A stretch of DNA of 64,000 nt, from contig NZ_VDUZ01000014.1 in NCBI RefSeq assembly GCF_008039615.1, forward strand, positions 62,001 through 126,000, given 5' to 3'. Of this stretch, positions 9,901 to 18,594 are shown in pieces. Every line of letters starts with the position of its first letter. Position 1 is the stretch's first letter. This stretch comes from Vineibacter terrae (GTDB taxonomy: Bacteria > Pseudomonadota > Alphaproteobacteria > Reyranellales > Reyranellaceae). The notes under the pieces were generated by a model. That model had not been told where the DNA came from. It did not search any database and worked only from the letters and a program-made list of their open reading frames with translations. The position numbers and the translations under genes were made by a program.

Positions 9901-12896
9901 TGACCGCCGGCATCGCCGCCGGCACGCTGCGCATCGGCTCGATCGGCCGTACCGCGGGCACCACCCTCGGCGGCGCCACGACCACGGGGGAAAGCGCCGC
10001 CGGCGCGATCACAATTCAAGGACTTAACCTCTTCAGCTCGGCGGTCGGGACCCTGGTGCTCGAGTCCGGCACCGGATCGATCACGCAGGCGGCGACCGGT
10101 TCCCTGGCTGTCAACGCGCTTGCCACCGCCGTGGTGGGCGGCGGCTCGGTCGTGCTGACCAACGCATTCAATTTCGTCAACACGATCGCCCATGTCGCCC
10201 GGCTGAGCGACACGACGCTGGACACACAGACCGGCACCTACCAGTTCACGGGCAATGGCACCGTGACGGTGGGCGCGCTCGGTTCAGCGGCCCTGCCGCT
10301 GGTCGGTGCGCGCGACAGCGGCGCCACAGCCGGCCTGCCGGCCAACGCCGCCATCGTGACGACCGGCGGCAATGTCAGCCTGACATCGACGGCGAGCGAC
10401 ACCATCGTGATCAGCAGTCCCCTGGTCGCCATCGACGCCGTCGTGACCCTGAACTCGGCAGGTCCGATCAACAACACGGCGACGGGCGTGATCGATGTCG
10501 GCAACGGCAGCCTGATCATGACGGCCGATTTCGGCGGCATCAATCTCAGCCTGGCCCCGGTAAGGGCCGGCGTCGTCAACTTCAACAGCGCCGACGGCAA
10601 TGTGCTTCTGACCAATGCCGGGAATGCCATCAGCACCCTGGCGACGACGCCGAGCACGGCCGCCTCCTCGGAAGGCGTCAACATCATCGCCATCGGCAGC
10701 TCGGTGCCGATGACGGTTGCCGGCGGCGGCATCACCACCGCAGGCATCGTTCTTCTTCAGTCGAGCGGCCTGCTGACCGTGAACGGCAACATCAATGCTG
10801 GCTTGGCAGCCGCTCTGTCCGGAGTCGGCGGCGTCCTGCAGACGGCGGGCACGATCACCAGCCCGCAGGTCAACCTCTCATCCGGTGCGGGGACATCCAT
10901 CATCCAGACGGGTGGCAACATCATCGCCACCAACCTCAACGCCATCGCCGGCGATAGTGTGCAGCTCGTCAGCGTGACCAATGATGTGGCCAATGTCTTT
11001 GGCTCGGCCGGCGGCGACTTCCGTTACGTCGACGCCAACGCTGTCGTGCTGGGTGAGGCCGGCATGGGCTTTGGCATCACCATCGGCGCCGGCCGGTATC
11101 TCGACATCTCGGCCGACGGCATCAGCATCGTGGCCGGCGCCAAGATCGGCGCGATCGCGGGATCGGGCGGGCCGGCCGACAACCCGACGGGCGTGACGGT
11201 GCTGCGGCCGACGACGGCGGGTGCGCCCCTGGTGATCGGCGGCACAGGCGGCACCGGACTGACGGAAGCGGCCCTCGTCGGCAGCGTTCGCACCGGCACG
11301 CTGCGCATCGGCTCGATCGGCCGTGCGGCGGGCACGCTGCTGGGCGGCGCGACGACGGCACAGGAGAACGCGGCTGGCGCGATCACGATCCAGGGCCTGG
11401 ATCTGCTGACGTCGAGCTTCGGGGCCTCGGCGATCGAGACCCTGGTGCTTGAATCGGCCGCGACCGGCACGGCGATCGGCCAGACGGCGCCGCTGCGCGT
11501 GGGGCACCTGGCGACGGCGGTGCTGGGCAGTGGCGCGGTCGAGCTGACCCAGGACAACTCGGTGGCCGGGCTGGCGCATATCGCGCGCATCAGCGACACG
11601 GCGCTGGGCACCCAGAGCGGCACGTTCCGCTACGTCGACGGCACCTTCATCCCCGTGGTCACGGCCGGCGGCGCCGGCACACCCCTGATCGGGCAGCGCG
11701 ACAGCGGCACTGCGCCGGGGGCGCCGCCCGAAAGCGCGATCCTGACCACGGGTGGCGACGTGACGCTGGTGTCGCGCAGCAGCGGCATCCAGTTCATCAA
11801 CGGGCTGGCCGCCGTCGGCGCCACGGTGCGGCTGAGCGCGCCGGGCGACATCTTCCAGGATGCGACCGGCGGTGTCGTGGCCAACGCGCTGCTGGCGCGC
11901 GCCGGCAGCGTCGACCTGTCGGCGGCGGCAGGCCTGAACAACGTGCGTTTCATCGCCGGCGTGGCGTCGGGCGGCTCGGAGACGCTGGGCGACTTCCGGC
12001 TGATCAACGCCAGCAGCGTGACCGTGCCTGCCGCGGGCGTGGCTGGCGACAGCCTGGTGCCGACGGTGGCGGGTGTGCAGGCGGCATTCGGATCGACCCT
12101 GGAGCTGGCGATCGCGACCGGCGACATCACGGTCAACGCCCCCCTCTACGCCGACAGCGGCCTGATCCTCCTGCGGCGGGTAGCGGGTGCCACCGGCAGC
12201 GAGATCATCCTCAACGGCACGTCGTTCTCGGGCGGCGAGGTCGGCCCGCCGAACCTGGTGGTGCTGGACCTGACGGGCAGCGCGGACCTGCTGTCGGGCA
12301 ATTTCGCGGCGCTGAAGACGAGCGTGACGCCGCCCCAGGGCACCTCGCCGATCGCGGCCGGGCCGAACGCCGACGGCACCATCGTGCTGAACAACGTGAA
12401 CGCCGGCGACACGACGATGTACCTGGTGGGCGGGGCGGGCTCGGCCGTAGGCGGCAGCGGCACGTTCGGGCTCCTGGGTGTGTACGTGTCGCATGCCAAC
12501 CCGATCGCGCTGACGGGCAGCGTGCGCACGGTGGATCCGACGGCGCCGCATTCGGTGACGGCGGGCTTCACCGAACCGTTCGACGCCACGACGTTCGCCG
12601 GCTTCTACGTGCGGCGCATCGGGCCGCCGGTGGCCGTGCAGACGTTCAATGGCTGCCCGATCGGCTCTGGCATCTGCGTCGTTGACATTCCGCCGACGGT
12701 GCAGCGTCCGCCGGATGCGCCTGGCACCGCGGTCGGCACGCCACAGGACGTGCTGGTGATCGACTTCACGACCGACCGCAGCCCGCCGACGCCGCTGGGC
12801 CTGTCGAGCATGATCCTCGTGAACCAGGGCAACGAATACTTCTTCAACATCGACGAGGAGCGGCGCAAGCAGCGCGCCGCGCGGGGTGGACAATGA
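6954..12896 (+). CDS. TpsA1: filamentous-haemagglutinin-type exoprotein of two-partner secretion
   Basis: From ATG 6954 (preceded by GAGGG at 5 bases) the product is 1980 residues. It has a signal peptide (MSRRAHLLAATALSALVG..AVAQ, about 31 aa), the TPS/Haemagg_act domain (GVIDWQSFSIGQG, VNGAGVFFANGAQVNVGALVAS, GSITVRDGGLVGLVG), then GGDGGFAEVSGKQHL and LLLDPSDITI typical of FHA-like proteins, followed by a long Gly/Ser/Thr/Val beta-helix. A shared module occurs twice (about nt 9500-10330 and 10905-11710). The C-terminus (FFNIDEERRKQR) is the same as in the second paralogue. By family it is secreted through TpsB and may act as adhesin or surface fibre; no toxin or cytolysin domain is visible. 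The frame is open back to 6330, and ATG 6462 matches the paralogue's start, so the true N-terminus is uncertain. GTG 6918 is a third option. Confidence 0.92.
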   Translation: MSRRAHLLAATALSALVGWGVLSFTTPAVAQVPTGGKVVGGSATITTAPTQVTVNQTTSRGVIDWQSFSIGQGSRVDFQQPGASAVTLNRVTGPDPSVIAGQLTANGQIVLVNGAGVFFANGAQVNVGALVASTANISDAKRFMAGGPVTFDVASPNANAGVVNNGSITVRDGGLVGLVGNMAANNGTINARLGRVTIGGAETFTVDLAGDGLINFQLGQPVSRQPTDAQGRKVALASNTGTINADGGVVQMTARAAGSVVDNVVNVGGAIRAQAVSQEGGVLVLGGEGATVNVTGTLDVSGKTVGQRGGQVIATASGGKVNVASTAVIDASGASGGGKVNIGGSYQGKGPVANARDTTVETGARINADATRLGDGGTVIVWSDNATVFGGTISAKGGLKGGDGGFAEVSGKQHLDYHGFTDLRAPLGTVGTLLLDPSDITISAGADANIDTTTTPGTIFSDSATSTLSVTTLQNALTSANVVVDAAAGTNDGAGSITVADPVIIPNGRTLTLNGTDDISINAAISTTVGGNANLVVLTKGGGIFNNDKGSISLGSGTLTLNATGSIALGTAPVTAGVVNFNAGGSVNLANANNAIGTVAAGPSSAGSILGNITIVSKTAMTVGSGGISAGGVVNIKSDGQVLVSGSVSSTSTSGSVTIASTGASATVGSAGSISSATTVDVSAPGQVLVDGSISGAGDVTITAGTATVNGSITSTAGGLVTITSAGQVVVSGTITSPAASGGVDINATGVGAPVSVTSTGNISADQTVSIGASGQIIVAGSIAQTGALGAVNLDADGADANGVGILLQAGSKISSAATKSSLPGVLDPGVVLETTVGSIEQTGGSIIANALRVDSGASVSLASPTNDVNFIAGSAVTSFRYVDADDISLGIGSVFDFGSGSVGFVQGITIGAGSFVDIAANKIAITTVTDTSGIVTGKVGTMFLGEGVVSNPTGSVVFRPLTAGTPMVIGGTTGTTLTEGALTAGIAAGTLRIGSIGRTAGTTLGGATTTGESAAGAITIQGLNLFSSAVGTLVLESGTGSITQAATGSLAVNALATAVVGGGSVVLTNAFNFVNTIAHVARLSDTTLDTQTGTYQFTGNGTVTVGALGSAALPLVGARDSGATAGLPANAAIVTTGGNVSLTSTASDTIVISSPLVAIDAVVTLNSAGPINNTATGVIDVGNGSLIMTADFGGINLSLAPVRAGVVNFNSADGNVLLTNAGNAISTLATTPSTAASSEGVNIIAIGSSVPMTVAGGGITTAGIVLLQSSGLLTVNGNINAGLAAALSGVGGVLQTAGTITSPQVNLSSGAGTSIIQTGGNIIATNLNAIAGDSVQLVSVTNDVANVFGSAGGDFRYVDANAVVLGEAGMGFGITIGAGRYLDISADGISIVAGAKIGAIAGSGGPADNPTGVTVLRPTTAGAPLVIGGTGGTGLTEAALVGSVRTGTLRIGSIGRAAGTLLGGATTAQENAAGAITIQGLDLLTSSFGASAIETLVLESAATGTAIGQTAPLRVGHLATAVLGSGAVELTQDNSVAGLAHIARISDTALGTQSGTFRYVDGTFIPVVTAGGAGTPLIGQRDSGTAPGAPPESAILTTGGDVTLVSRSSGIQFINGLAAVGATVRLSAPGDIFQDATGGVVANALLARAGSVDLSAAAGLNNVRFIAGVASGGSETLGDFRLINASSVTVPAAGVAGDSLVPTVAGVQAAFGSTLELAIATGDITVNAPLYADSGLILLRRVAGATGSEIILNGTSFSGGEVGPPNLVVLDLTGSADLLSGNFAALKTSVTPPQGTSPIAAGPNADGTIVLNNVNAGDTTMYLVGGAGSAVGGSGTFGLLGVYVSHANPIALTGSVRTVDPTAPHSVTAGFTEPFDATTFAGFYVRRIGPPVAVQTFNGCPIGSGICVVDIPPTVQRPPDAPGTAVGTPQDVLVIDFTTDRSPPTPLGLSSMILVNQGNEYFFNIDEERRKQRAARGGQ

Positions 12897-12994
12897 GCGC
12901 TCTTGAAAGCACGCTTTGGGTTGCGCTCACTCGCCTTCATCATGCGGGCGTCACGCGGAGACATCGGTGCGTTGGGATGGCAACGGAAACTTGA
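12893..12994 (+). other. Short 33-codon ORF overlapping the tpsA1 stop
   Basis: The tpsA1 stop carries the same ATGA overlap (GGTGGACAATGAGC) that starts the CHAT gene after tpsA2, but here the frame runs only 33 codons to TGA 12992-12994. It may be a relic of a coupled downstream gene or merely the duplicated end of tpsA. The rest of the gap to 13051 shows no gene. Confidence 0.3.
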
Positions 12995-13050
12995 GCGAGG
13001 ATGACGACAAGTCCTGGCTGACAGTTATTGGCTGAATTGAGGTTCGTAGA

Positions 13051-16000
13051 ATGGCACGGCGGCGATCGGTGATGAGGGCGAGCGCATTGCGGGCTCGGGT
13101 TGGGGTCAGCGGACCAGTGGTCGGGACGCGTAGCGGGCTGCGTGGCGGATTGCTGGCGGCGACGGCGCTTGGTGCGCTGGTTGGCTGGGGCGTGCTGTCG
13201 TTCACGGCGCCGGCAGTGGCGCAGGTGCCGACGGGCGGCAAGGTGGTTGGCGGCAGCGCCACGATCACGACGGCGCCGAGCCAGGTGACGGTGAACCAGA
13301 GCAGCAGCCGGGGCGTGATCGACTGGCAGAGCTTCTCGATCGGGCAGGGCTCGCGGGTCGACTTCCAGCAGCCCGGGGCGAGCGCGGTGACGCTGAACCG
13401 TGTGACGGGGCCGGATCCGTCCGTGATCGCGGGCCAGCTGACGGCGAACGGGCAGATCGTGCTGGTGAACGGGGCGGGGGTGTTCTTCGCCAACGGGGCG
13501 CAGGTGAACGTGGGCGCGCTGGTGGCGTCGACGGCCAACATCAGCGACGCGAAGCGGTTCATGGCGGGCGGGCCGGTGACGTTCGACGTGGCGTCGCCGA
13601 ACGCCAACGCCGGGGTGGTGAACAACGGCAGCATCACGGTGCGGGACGGCGGTCTTGTCGGCCTCGTGGGCAACATGGCGGCCAACAACGGCACGATCAA
13701 CGCGCGGCTGGGGCGGGTGACGATCGGCGGCGCCGAGACGTTCACGGTCGACCTGGCGGGTGACGGTCTGATCAACTTCCAGCTTGGCCAGCCTGTGTCG
13801 CGCCAGCCGACGGACGCACAGGGCCGCAAGGTGGCGCTGGCGTCGAACACGGGGACGATCAACGCCGACGGCGGCGTGGTGCAGATGACGGCGCGTGCGG
13901 CGGGCAGCGTGGTCGACAACGTGGTGAACGTGGGCGGCGCGATCCGGGCGCAGGCGGTGAGCCAGGAGGGCGGCGTCCTGGTGCTGGGCGGCGAGGGCGC
14001 GACGGTGAACGTGACGGGCACGCTGGACGTGTCGGGCAAGACCGTCGGCCAGCGCGGCGGCCAGGTGATCGCGACGGCTTCGGGCGGCAAGGTGAACGTG
14101 GCGTCGACGGCGGTGATCGACGCGTCGGGCGCGTCGGGCGGCGGTCGTGTGAACATCGGGGGCAGCTACCAGGGCAAGGGCCCTGTGGCGAACGCGCGCG
14201 ACACGACGGTGGAGACCGGGGCGCGGATCAACGCCGATGCGACGCGCCTGGGCAATGGCGGCACGGTGATCGTGTGGTCAGACAACGCGACGGTGTTCGG
14301 GGGCACGATCTCGGCGAAGGGCGGTTTGAAGGGCGGCGACGGCGGCTTCGCGGAGGTGTCGGGCAAGCAGCACCTGGACTATCACGGATTCACCGACCTT
14401 CGCGCGCCGCTGGGCACGGTGGGCACGCTGCTGCTCGACCCCAGCGACATCACCATCCAGGCTGCCGGAACCAATGATACATCGGCGACTGGCGGCGATC
14501 CCAACACCATCACAGGCAACAGTGCGGCGTCTATTCTGACAGTGACGACGCTGCAGAATGCGCTGGCGAACGCCAACGTCGTTGTCGACGCAGCCGGAGG
14601 AACGGGAACGTCGCTCCTTGGCTCGATTACCGTAGCCGATGCCGTGAGCATCCCGAACGGGCGGACGCTGACGCTGACCGCGCCGGGCTCGATCGCCATC
14701 AACGCGCCTGTTTCGACGCCAGGCGACGCAAATCTGGTGATCACCACCACTCAGTTCGGAAGCATCACCAACGCTGCCACCGGGGTGATCTCCCTGGGCA
14801 ACGGTACGCTGACTTTGAATTCCACCGGCGGAATCAATCTCGGTGCCGCCTCTGTCACTGCAGGCACAGTCAACTTCACGTCGCAGAACGGCAGCGTCAT
14901 CATCAATGCCCCAGGCAACTTGATTGGCGCCGTCAGCGGAACGGCCACCACCGCCGGGCAGGCGAACATCCAGATCGTCAGCGGCAAATCCCTGACTGTC
15001 GCAAACGTGTCGGCCAGCGGTTCCAGCACCGCCGGCGGTAGCCTGGTCTCGATCACCACAAGCGGCGTGCTGTCCATCAACGGCGATATCACCAGCGATA
15101 TCGTGTCACTGACCGCCACATCGGGGACAAACACATCGATCGTCCAGGGAGGGGGCAATATCGTTGCCAATAAGCTCCAGGCCTCTGCCAGTGGTGCCGT
15201 GCAGCTCACCAGCCCGACGAATGACGTGACCTTTATCGCCGGTTCGGCCGGGACGAGCTTCCGGTATGTAGATGGCAATGATGTCAGTTTGGGCATTGGA
15301 AACGTCGTCAACGTCGGTTCGGGAACGATTGCGTCTGTTCAGGGAATTACGGTCGGGGCTGGCGGCTTTGTCGACATTGCCGCCGATCAGATCGCGATCA
15401 CAAGAGAGACCGGCACGCTTTCGGGACCAGTGACCGGTCGGGTCGGCACGATGTTTTTTGGCGAAGGTATCGTGGACAATCCGACCGGCAGCGTGGTGTT
15501 CCGGCCGTTGACGGCAGGGACGCCGATGGTGATCGGCGGCACGACCGGAACGACCCTGACCCAAGATGCCCTGATCGCCGGCATCGCCGCCGGCACATTG
15601 CGCATCGGCTCGATCGGTCGCGCCGCGGGCACGGTGCTGGGCGGCGCGACGACGGCGCAGGAGAGCGCCGCCGGAGCGGTCACGGTTCAACAACTGAATC
15701 TGAATCTTTTTGGGTCAGGGGTCAGCACGCTGGTGCTCGAGACAGGCGCCGGATCAATCACTCAGACGGGTTTCCTTCGGGTCGGCGCCCTGGCCACTGC
15801 GACGCTGGGTGGCGGCTCGGTCACCCTGACCAATGCCACCAACGCGGCGAACACGATCTCGCATGTCGCGCGCATCAACGACACGGCGCTCGGAATCCAG
15901 TCCGGCGCCTACCAGTTCACCGGCAGCAACACCGTGACGGTGGGCACGATCGGGAGTGGACCGCAGCCGCTGCCGCTGGTGGGCCTGCGTGATGGCTTCT

Positions 16001-18594
16001 TCATGACAGGCGGCAGTGTCGAGCTGACATCGACATCGATCGGGACCATCATTGTCAGCAGCCCCCTGATCGCCATCAACACCGTCGTGACGCTGAGCGA
16101 CCCGGGGGCGATCTTCAACACCGCCGGTGGCACGATCGACGTCGGTAGCGGCGGCACGCTGAACCTGAATTCCGGTAGTTCCATCAATCTCTCCGCTGCT
16201 CCCGTCGTCGCCGGCGTCATCAATTTCACGGCGGACTTCGATGTCACCATCACCAACCCGGGCAATGCGATCGACACGATCGGGTCGGTGCTGAGCGTGG
16301 CCAACTTCGGCCAGATCCAGATCTTCAGCACGAAGTCTTTGACCGTGGCCAGCGGCGGCCTGCGATCCCAGGGCAGCACGGCCGGTGTCACGCTGTCGAG
16401 CAGCGGCCTGCTCACGATCAACGGCGATGTCCAGGCACCGACCGGCCAGGTCACGCTGATCGGCAGCGGCGGCATCCTCCAGACCGCCGGCACCATCTCT
16501 GCTCCGATAGTCGACCTCGACAGCAGCGCCGGAGATATTGTCCAAGAAGGCGGCAACATCGTCGCGTCCGGCGGTCCCGGCTTTACGGCTTCGCTCACGG
16601 CGACCGCTTCGGGTTCCGTCGACCTCGCGAGCGCGACCAACGACGTTGTCACCCTGGTCGGTGCGGCGGGCGGTGATTTCCGCTATGTCGATGCCAACAC
16701 GGTGTCGATCGGCCAAGTGTCCACGTTCCCGATCGGCATCACCATCGGCGCCGGCCGCTACCTTGACATCGCCGCGAACACCATCGACATCCTGCCGGGT
16801 GCGCGCATCGGCGGCATAGCAGCGGGTACGCAGCCGGCCGACAACCCGACGGGTGTCACGGTGCTGCGGCCGACGACGGCGGGCACGGCAATGGTGGTCG
16901 GCGGCGCCGGCGGCACGACCGGCACGCTCATGACGGAGTCGGGTCTGATCGGCGCCGTCCGCACCGGCACCCTGCGTCTCGGCTCGATCGGCCGTGCCGC
17001 GGGCACGGTGCTGGGTGGTGCGACGACGGCGCAGGAAAGCGCGACAGGGGCGATCACGATCCAGGGCCTGGACCTCATCACGTCGAGCTTCGGGACATCG
17101 GTGATCGAGACGCTGGTGCTCGAATCGGCCGCGACCGGCACGGCGATCGGCCAGACGGCGCCGCTGCGCGTGGGGCATCTGGCGACGGCGGTGCTGGGCA
17201 GCGGCGGGGTCGAGCTGACCCAGGACAACTCGGTGGCCGGCATCGCGCATATCGCGCGCATCAGCGACACGGCGCTGGGCACGCAGAGCGGCACGTTCCG
17301 CTACGTCGACGGCACCTTCATCCCGGTGGTCACGACCGGCGGGTCCGGCACGCGGCTGATCGGCCAGCGCGACACGGGCGATACACAAGGCGCGCCGCCC
17401 AACAGCGCGATCTTCACCACGGGCGGCGACGTCACGTTGGTGTCGCGCACCAGCGGCATCCAGTTCATCAACGGGCTGGCGGCCGTGGGTGCCACGGTTC
17501 GCCTGAGCGCACCGGGCGACATCTTCCAGGATGCGACCGGCGGTGTCGTGGCCAACGCGCTGCTGGCGCGTGCCGGCAGCGTCAACCTGACAACGGCAGC
17601 CGGGCTGAACAATGTGCGCTTCATCTCCGGCATCGCGACCGGCGGCTCCGAAACGCTGGGCGACTTCCGGCTGATCAACAACGCCAGCGTGACCGTGCCC
17701 GCCGGCGGTGTCGCCGGCGACAGCCTGGTGGCGACGGTGGACGGCGCGCATGCCGGCTTCGGCGCGACCCTGGAGCTGGCCATCCGCACCGGCGACATCA
17801 CCGCCAGCAACACGACGCTGACGGCGGCGGACGGCCTGGTGCTGCTGCGCCGGGTGGCCGGCGCGACGGGCAGCGAGATCATCCTCGACAACGTGTCGTT
17901 CGACAGCGGCTCCGGGTCGCCCAACCTGGTGGTGCTGGACCTGACCGGCAGCCCGGCGCTGGTGCCCGGCAATTTCGACGCGCTGAAGTCGAGCGTGACG
18001 CCGCCCAACGGCACGTCGGCGATCCCGATCGGCCCCAACCCGGACGGCGGCATCCTGCTGACCAATGTCAACGCCGGCGACACGACGATGTACCTCGTGG
18101 GCGGCCCGGGCGCGACGGTCGGGGGCAGCGGCACGTTCGGCCTGCTGGGCGTCTATGTGGCGCACAGCAACCCGATCGCGCTGACCGGCAGCGTGCGGCA
18201 GGTCGATCCGACGCAGCCGCATTCGGTGACGGCGTCCTTCGGCGAGCCGTTCGACGCCACGACGTTTGCGGGCTTCTATGTGCGCCGGCGCGGCGCGGTC
18301 GTGGACGTGCAGACGTTCAACGAGTGCCCGATCGGCAGCGGCATCTGTCCGACGCCGCCGCCACCGCCGGAAGAGGAGATCGAGATCCCGCCGACGGTGC
18401 AGCGGCCGCCAGATGACCCCGGCCGCCTGGTCGGCGTGCCGCAGCAGCCCCTGGTGATCAATTTCGCCACCGACCGCAGCCCGCCGACGCCGCTGGGGCT
18501 GTCGAGCGTGATCCTGGTGAACCAGGGCAACGAATACTTCTTCAACATCGACGAGGAGCGGCGCAAGCAGCGCGCCGCGCGGGGTGGACAATGA
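13051..18594 (+). CDS. TpsA2: second filamentous-haemagglutinin-type exoprotein
   Basis: 1847 residues with an extended signal peptide (about 57 aa: basic N-region MARRRSVMRA..., hydrophobic GLLAATALGALVGWGVLS, cleavage near AVAQ), resembling the long signals of other TPS exoproteins. The TPS domain and first ~430 residues are almost identical to TpsA1, at DNA level too over roughly 13181-14455. The centre is diverged but keeps the beta-helix style and the duplicated module (about nt 15150-16000 and 16545-17370). The last ~100 residues again match TpsA1, with an added proline-rich insert (PTPPPPPEEE). It shares the single TpsB. The stop overlaps the CHAT gene start (ATGA), implying translational coupling. 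Function as adhesin or surface polymer is inferred from family. Confidence 0.93.
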   Translation: MARRRSVMRASALRARVGVSGPVVGTRSGLRGGLLAATALGALVGWGVLSFTAPAVAQVPTGGKVVGGSATITTAPSQVTVNQSSSRGVIDWQSFSIGQGSRVDFQQPGASAVTLNRVTGPDPSVIAGQLTANGQIVLVNGAGVFFANGAQVNVGALVASTANISDAKRFMAGGPVTFDVASPNANAGVVNNGSITVRDGGLVGLVGNMAANNGTINARLGRVTIGGAETFTVDLAGDGLINFQLGQPVSRQPTDAQGRKVALASNTGTINADGGVVQMTARAAGSVVDNVVNVGGAIRAQAVSQEGGVLVLGGEGATVNVTGTLDVSGKTVGQRGGQVIATASGGKVNVASTAVIDASGASGGGRVNIGGSYQGKGPVANARDTTVETGARINADATRLGNGGTVIVWSDNATVFGGTISAKGGLKGGDGGFAEVSGKQHLDYHGFTDLRAPLGTVGTLLLDPSDITIQAAGTNDTSATGGDPNTITGNSAASILTVTTLQNALANANVVVDAAGGTGTSLLGSITVADAVSIPNGRTLTLTAPGSIAINAPVSTPGDANLVITTTQFGSITNAATGVISLGNGTLTLNSTGGINLGAASVTAGTVNFTSQNGSVIINAPGNLIGAVSGTATTAGQANIQIVSGKSLTVANVSASGSSTAGGSLVSITTSGVLSINGDITSDIVSLTATSGTNTSIVQGGGNIVANKLQASASGAVQLTSPTNDVTFIAGSAGTSFRYVDGNDVSLGIGNVVNVGSGTIASVQGITVGAGGFVDIAADQIAITRETGTLSGPVTGRVGTMFFGEGIVDNPTGSVVFRPLTAGTPMVIGGTTGTTLTQDALIAGIAAGTLRIGSIGRAAGTVLGGATTAQESAAGAVTVQQLNLNLFGSGVSTLVLETGAGSITQTGFLRVGALATATLGGGSVTLTNATNAANTISHVARINDTALGIQSGAYQFTGSNTVTVGTIGSGPQPLPLVGLRDGFFMTGGSVELTSTSIGTIIVSSPLIAINTVVTLSDPGAIFNTAGGTIDVGSGGTLNLNSGSSINLSAAPVVAGVINFTADFDVTITNPGNAIDTIGSVLSVANFGQIQIFSTKSLTVASGGLRSQGSTAGVTLSSSGLLTINGDVQAPTGQVTLIGSGGILQTAGTISAPIVDLDSSAGDIVQEGGNIVASGGPGFTASLTATASGSVDLASATNDVVTLVGAAGGDFRYVDANTVSIGQVSTFPIGITIGAGRYLDIAANTIDILPGARIGGIAAGTQPADNPTGVTVLRPTTAGTAMVVGGAGGTTGTLMTESGLIGAVRTGTLRLGSIGRAAGTVLGGATTAQESATGAITIQGLDLITSSFGTSVIETLVLESAATGTAIGQTAPLRVGHLATAVLGSGGVELTQDNSVAGIAHIARISDTALGTQSGTFRYVDGTFIPVVTTGGSGTRLIGQRDTGDTQGAPPNSAIFTTGGDVTLVSRTSGIQFINGLAAVGATVRLSAPGDIFQDATGGVVANALLARAGSVNLTTAAGLNNVRFISGIATGGSETLGDFRLINNASVTVPAGGVAGDSLVATVDGAHAGFGATLELAIRTGDITASNTTLTAADGLVLLRRVAGATGSEIILDNVSFDSGSGSPNLVVLDLTGSPALVPGNFDALKSSVTPPNGTSAIPIGPNPDGGILLTNVNAGDTTMYLVGGPGATVGGSGTFGLLGVYVAHSNPIALTGSVRQVDPTQPHSVTASFGEPFDATTFAGFYVRRRGAVVDVQTFNECPIGSGICPTPPPPPEEEIEIPPTVQRPPDDPGRLVGVPQQPLVINFATDRSPPTPLGLSSVILVNQGNEYFFNIDEERRKQRAARGGQ

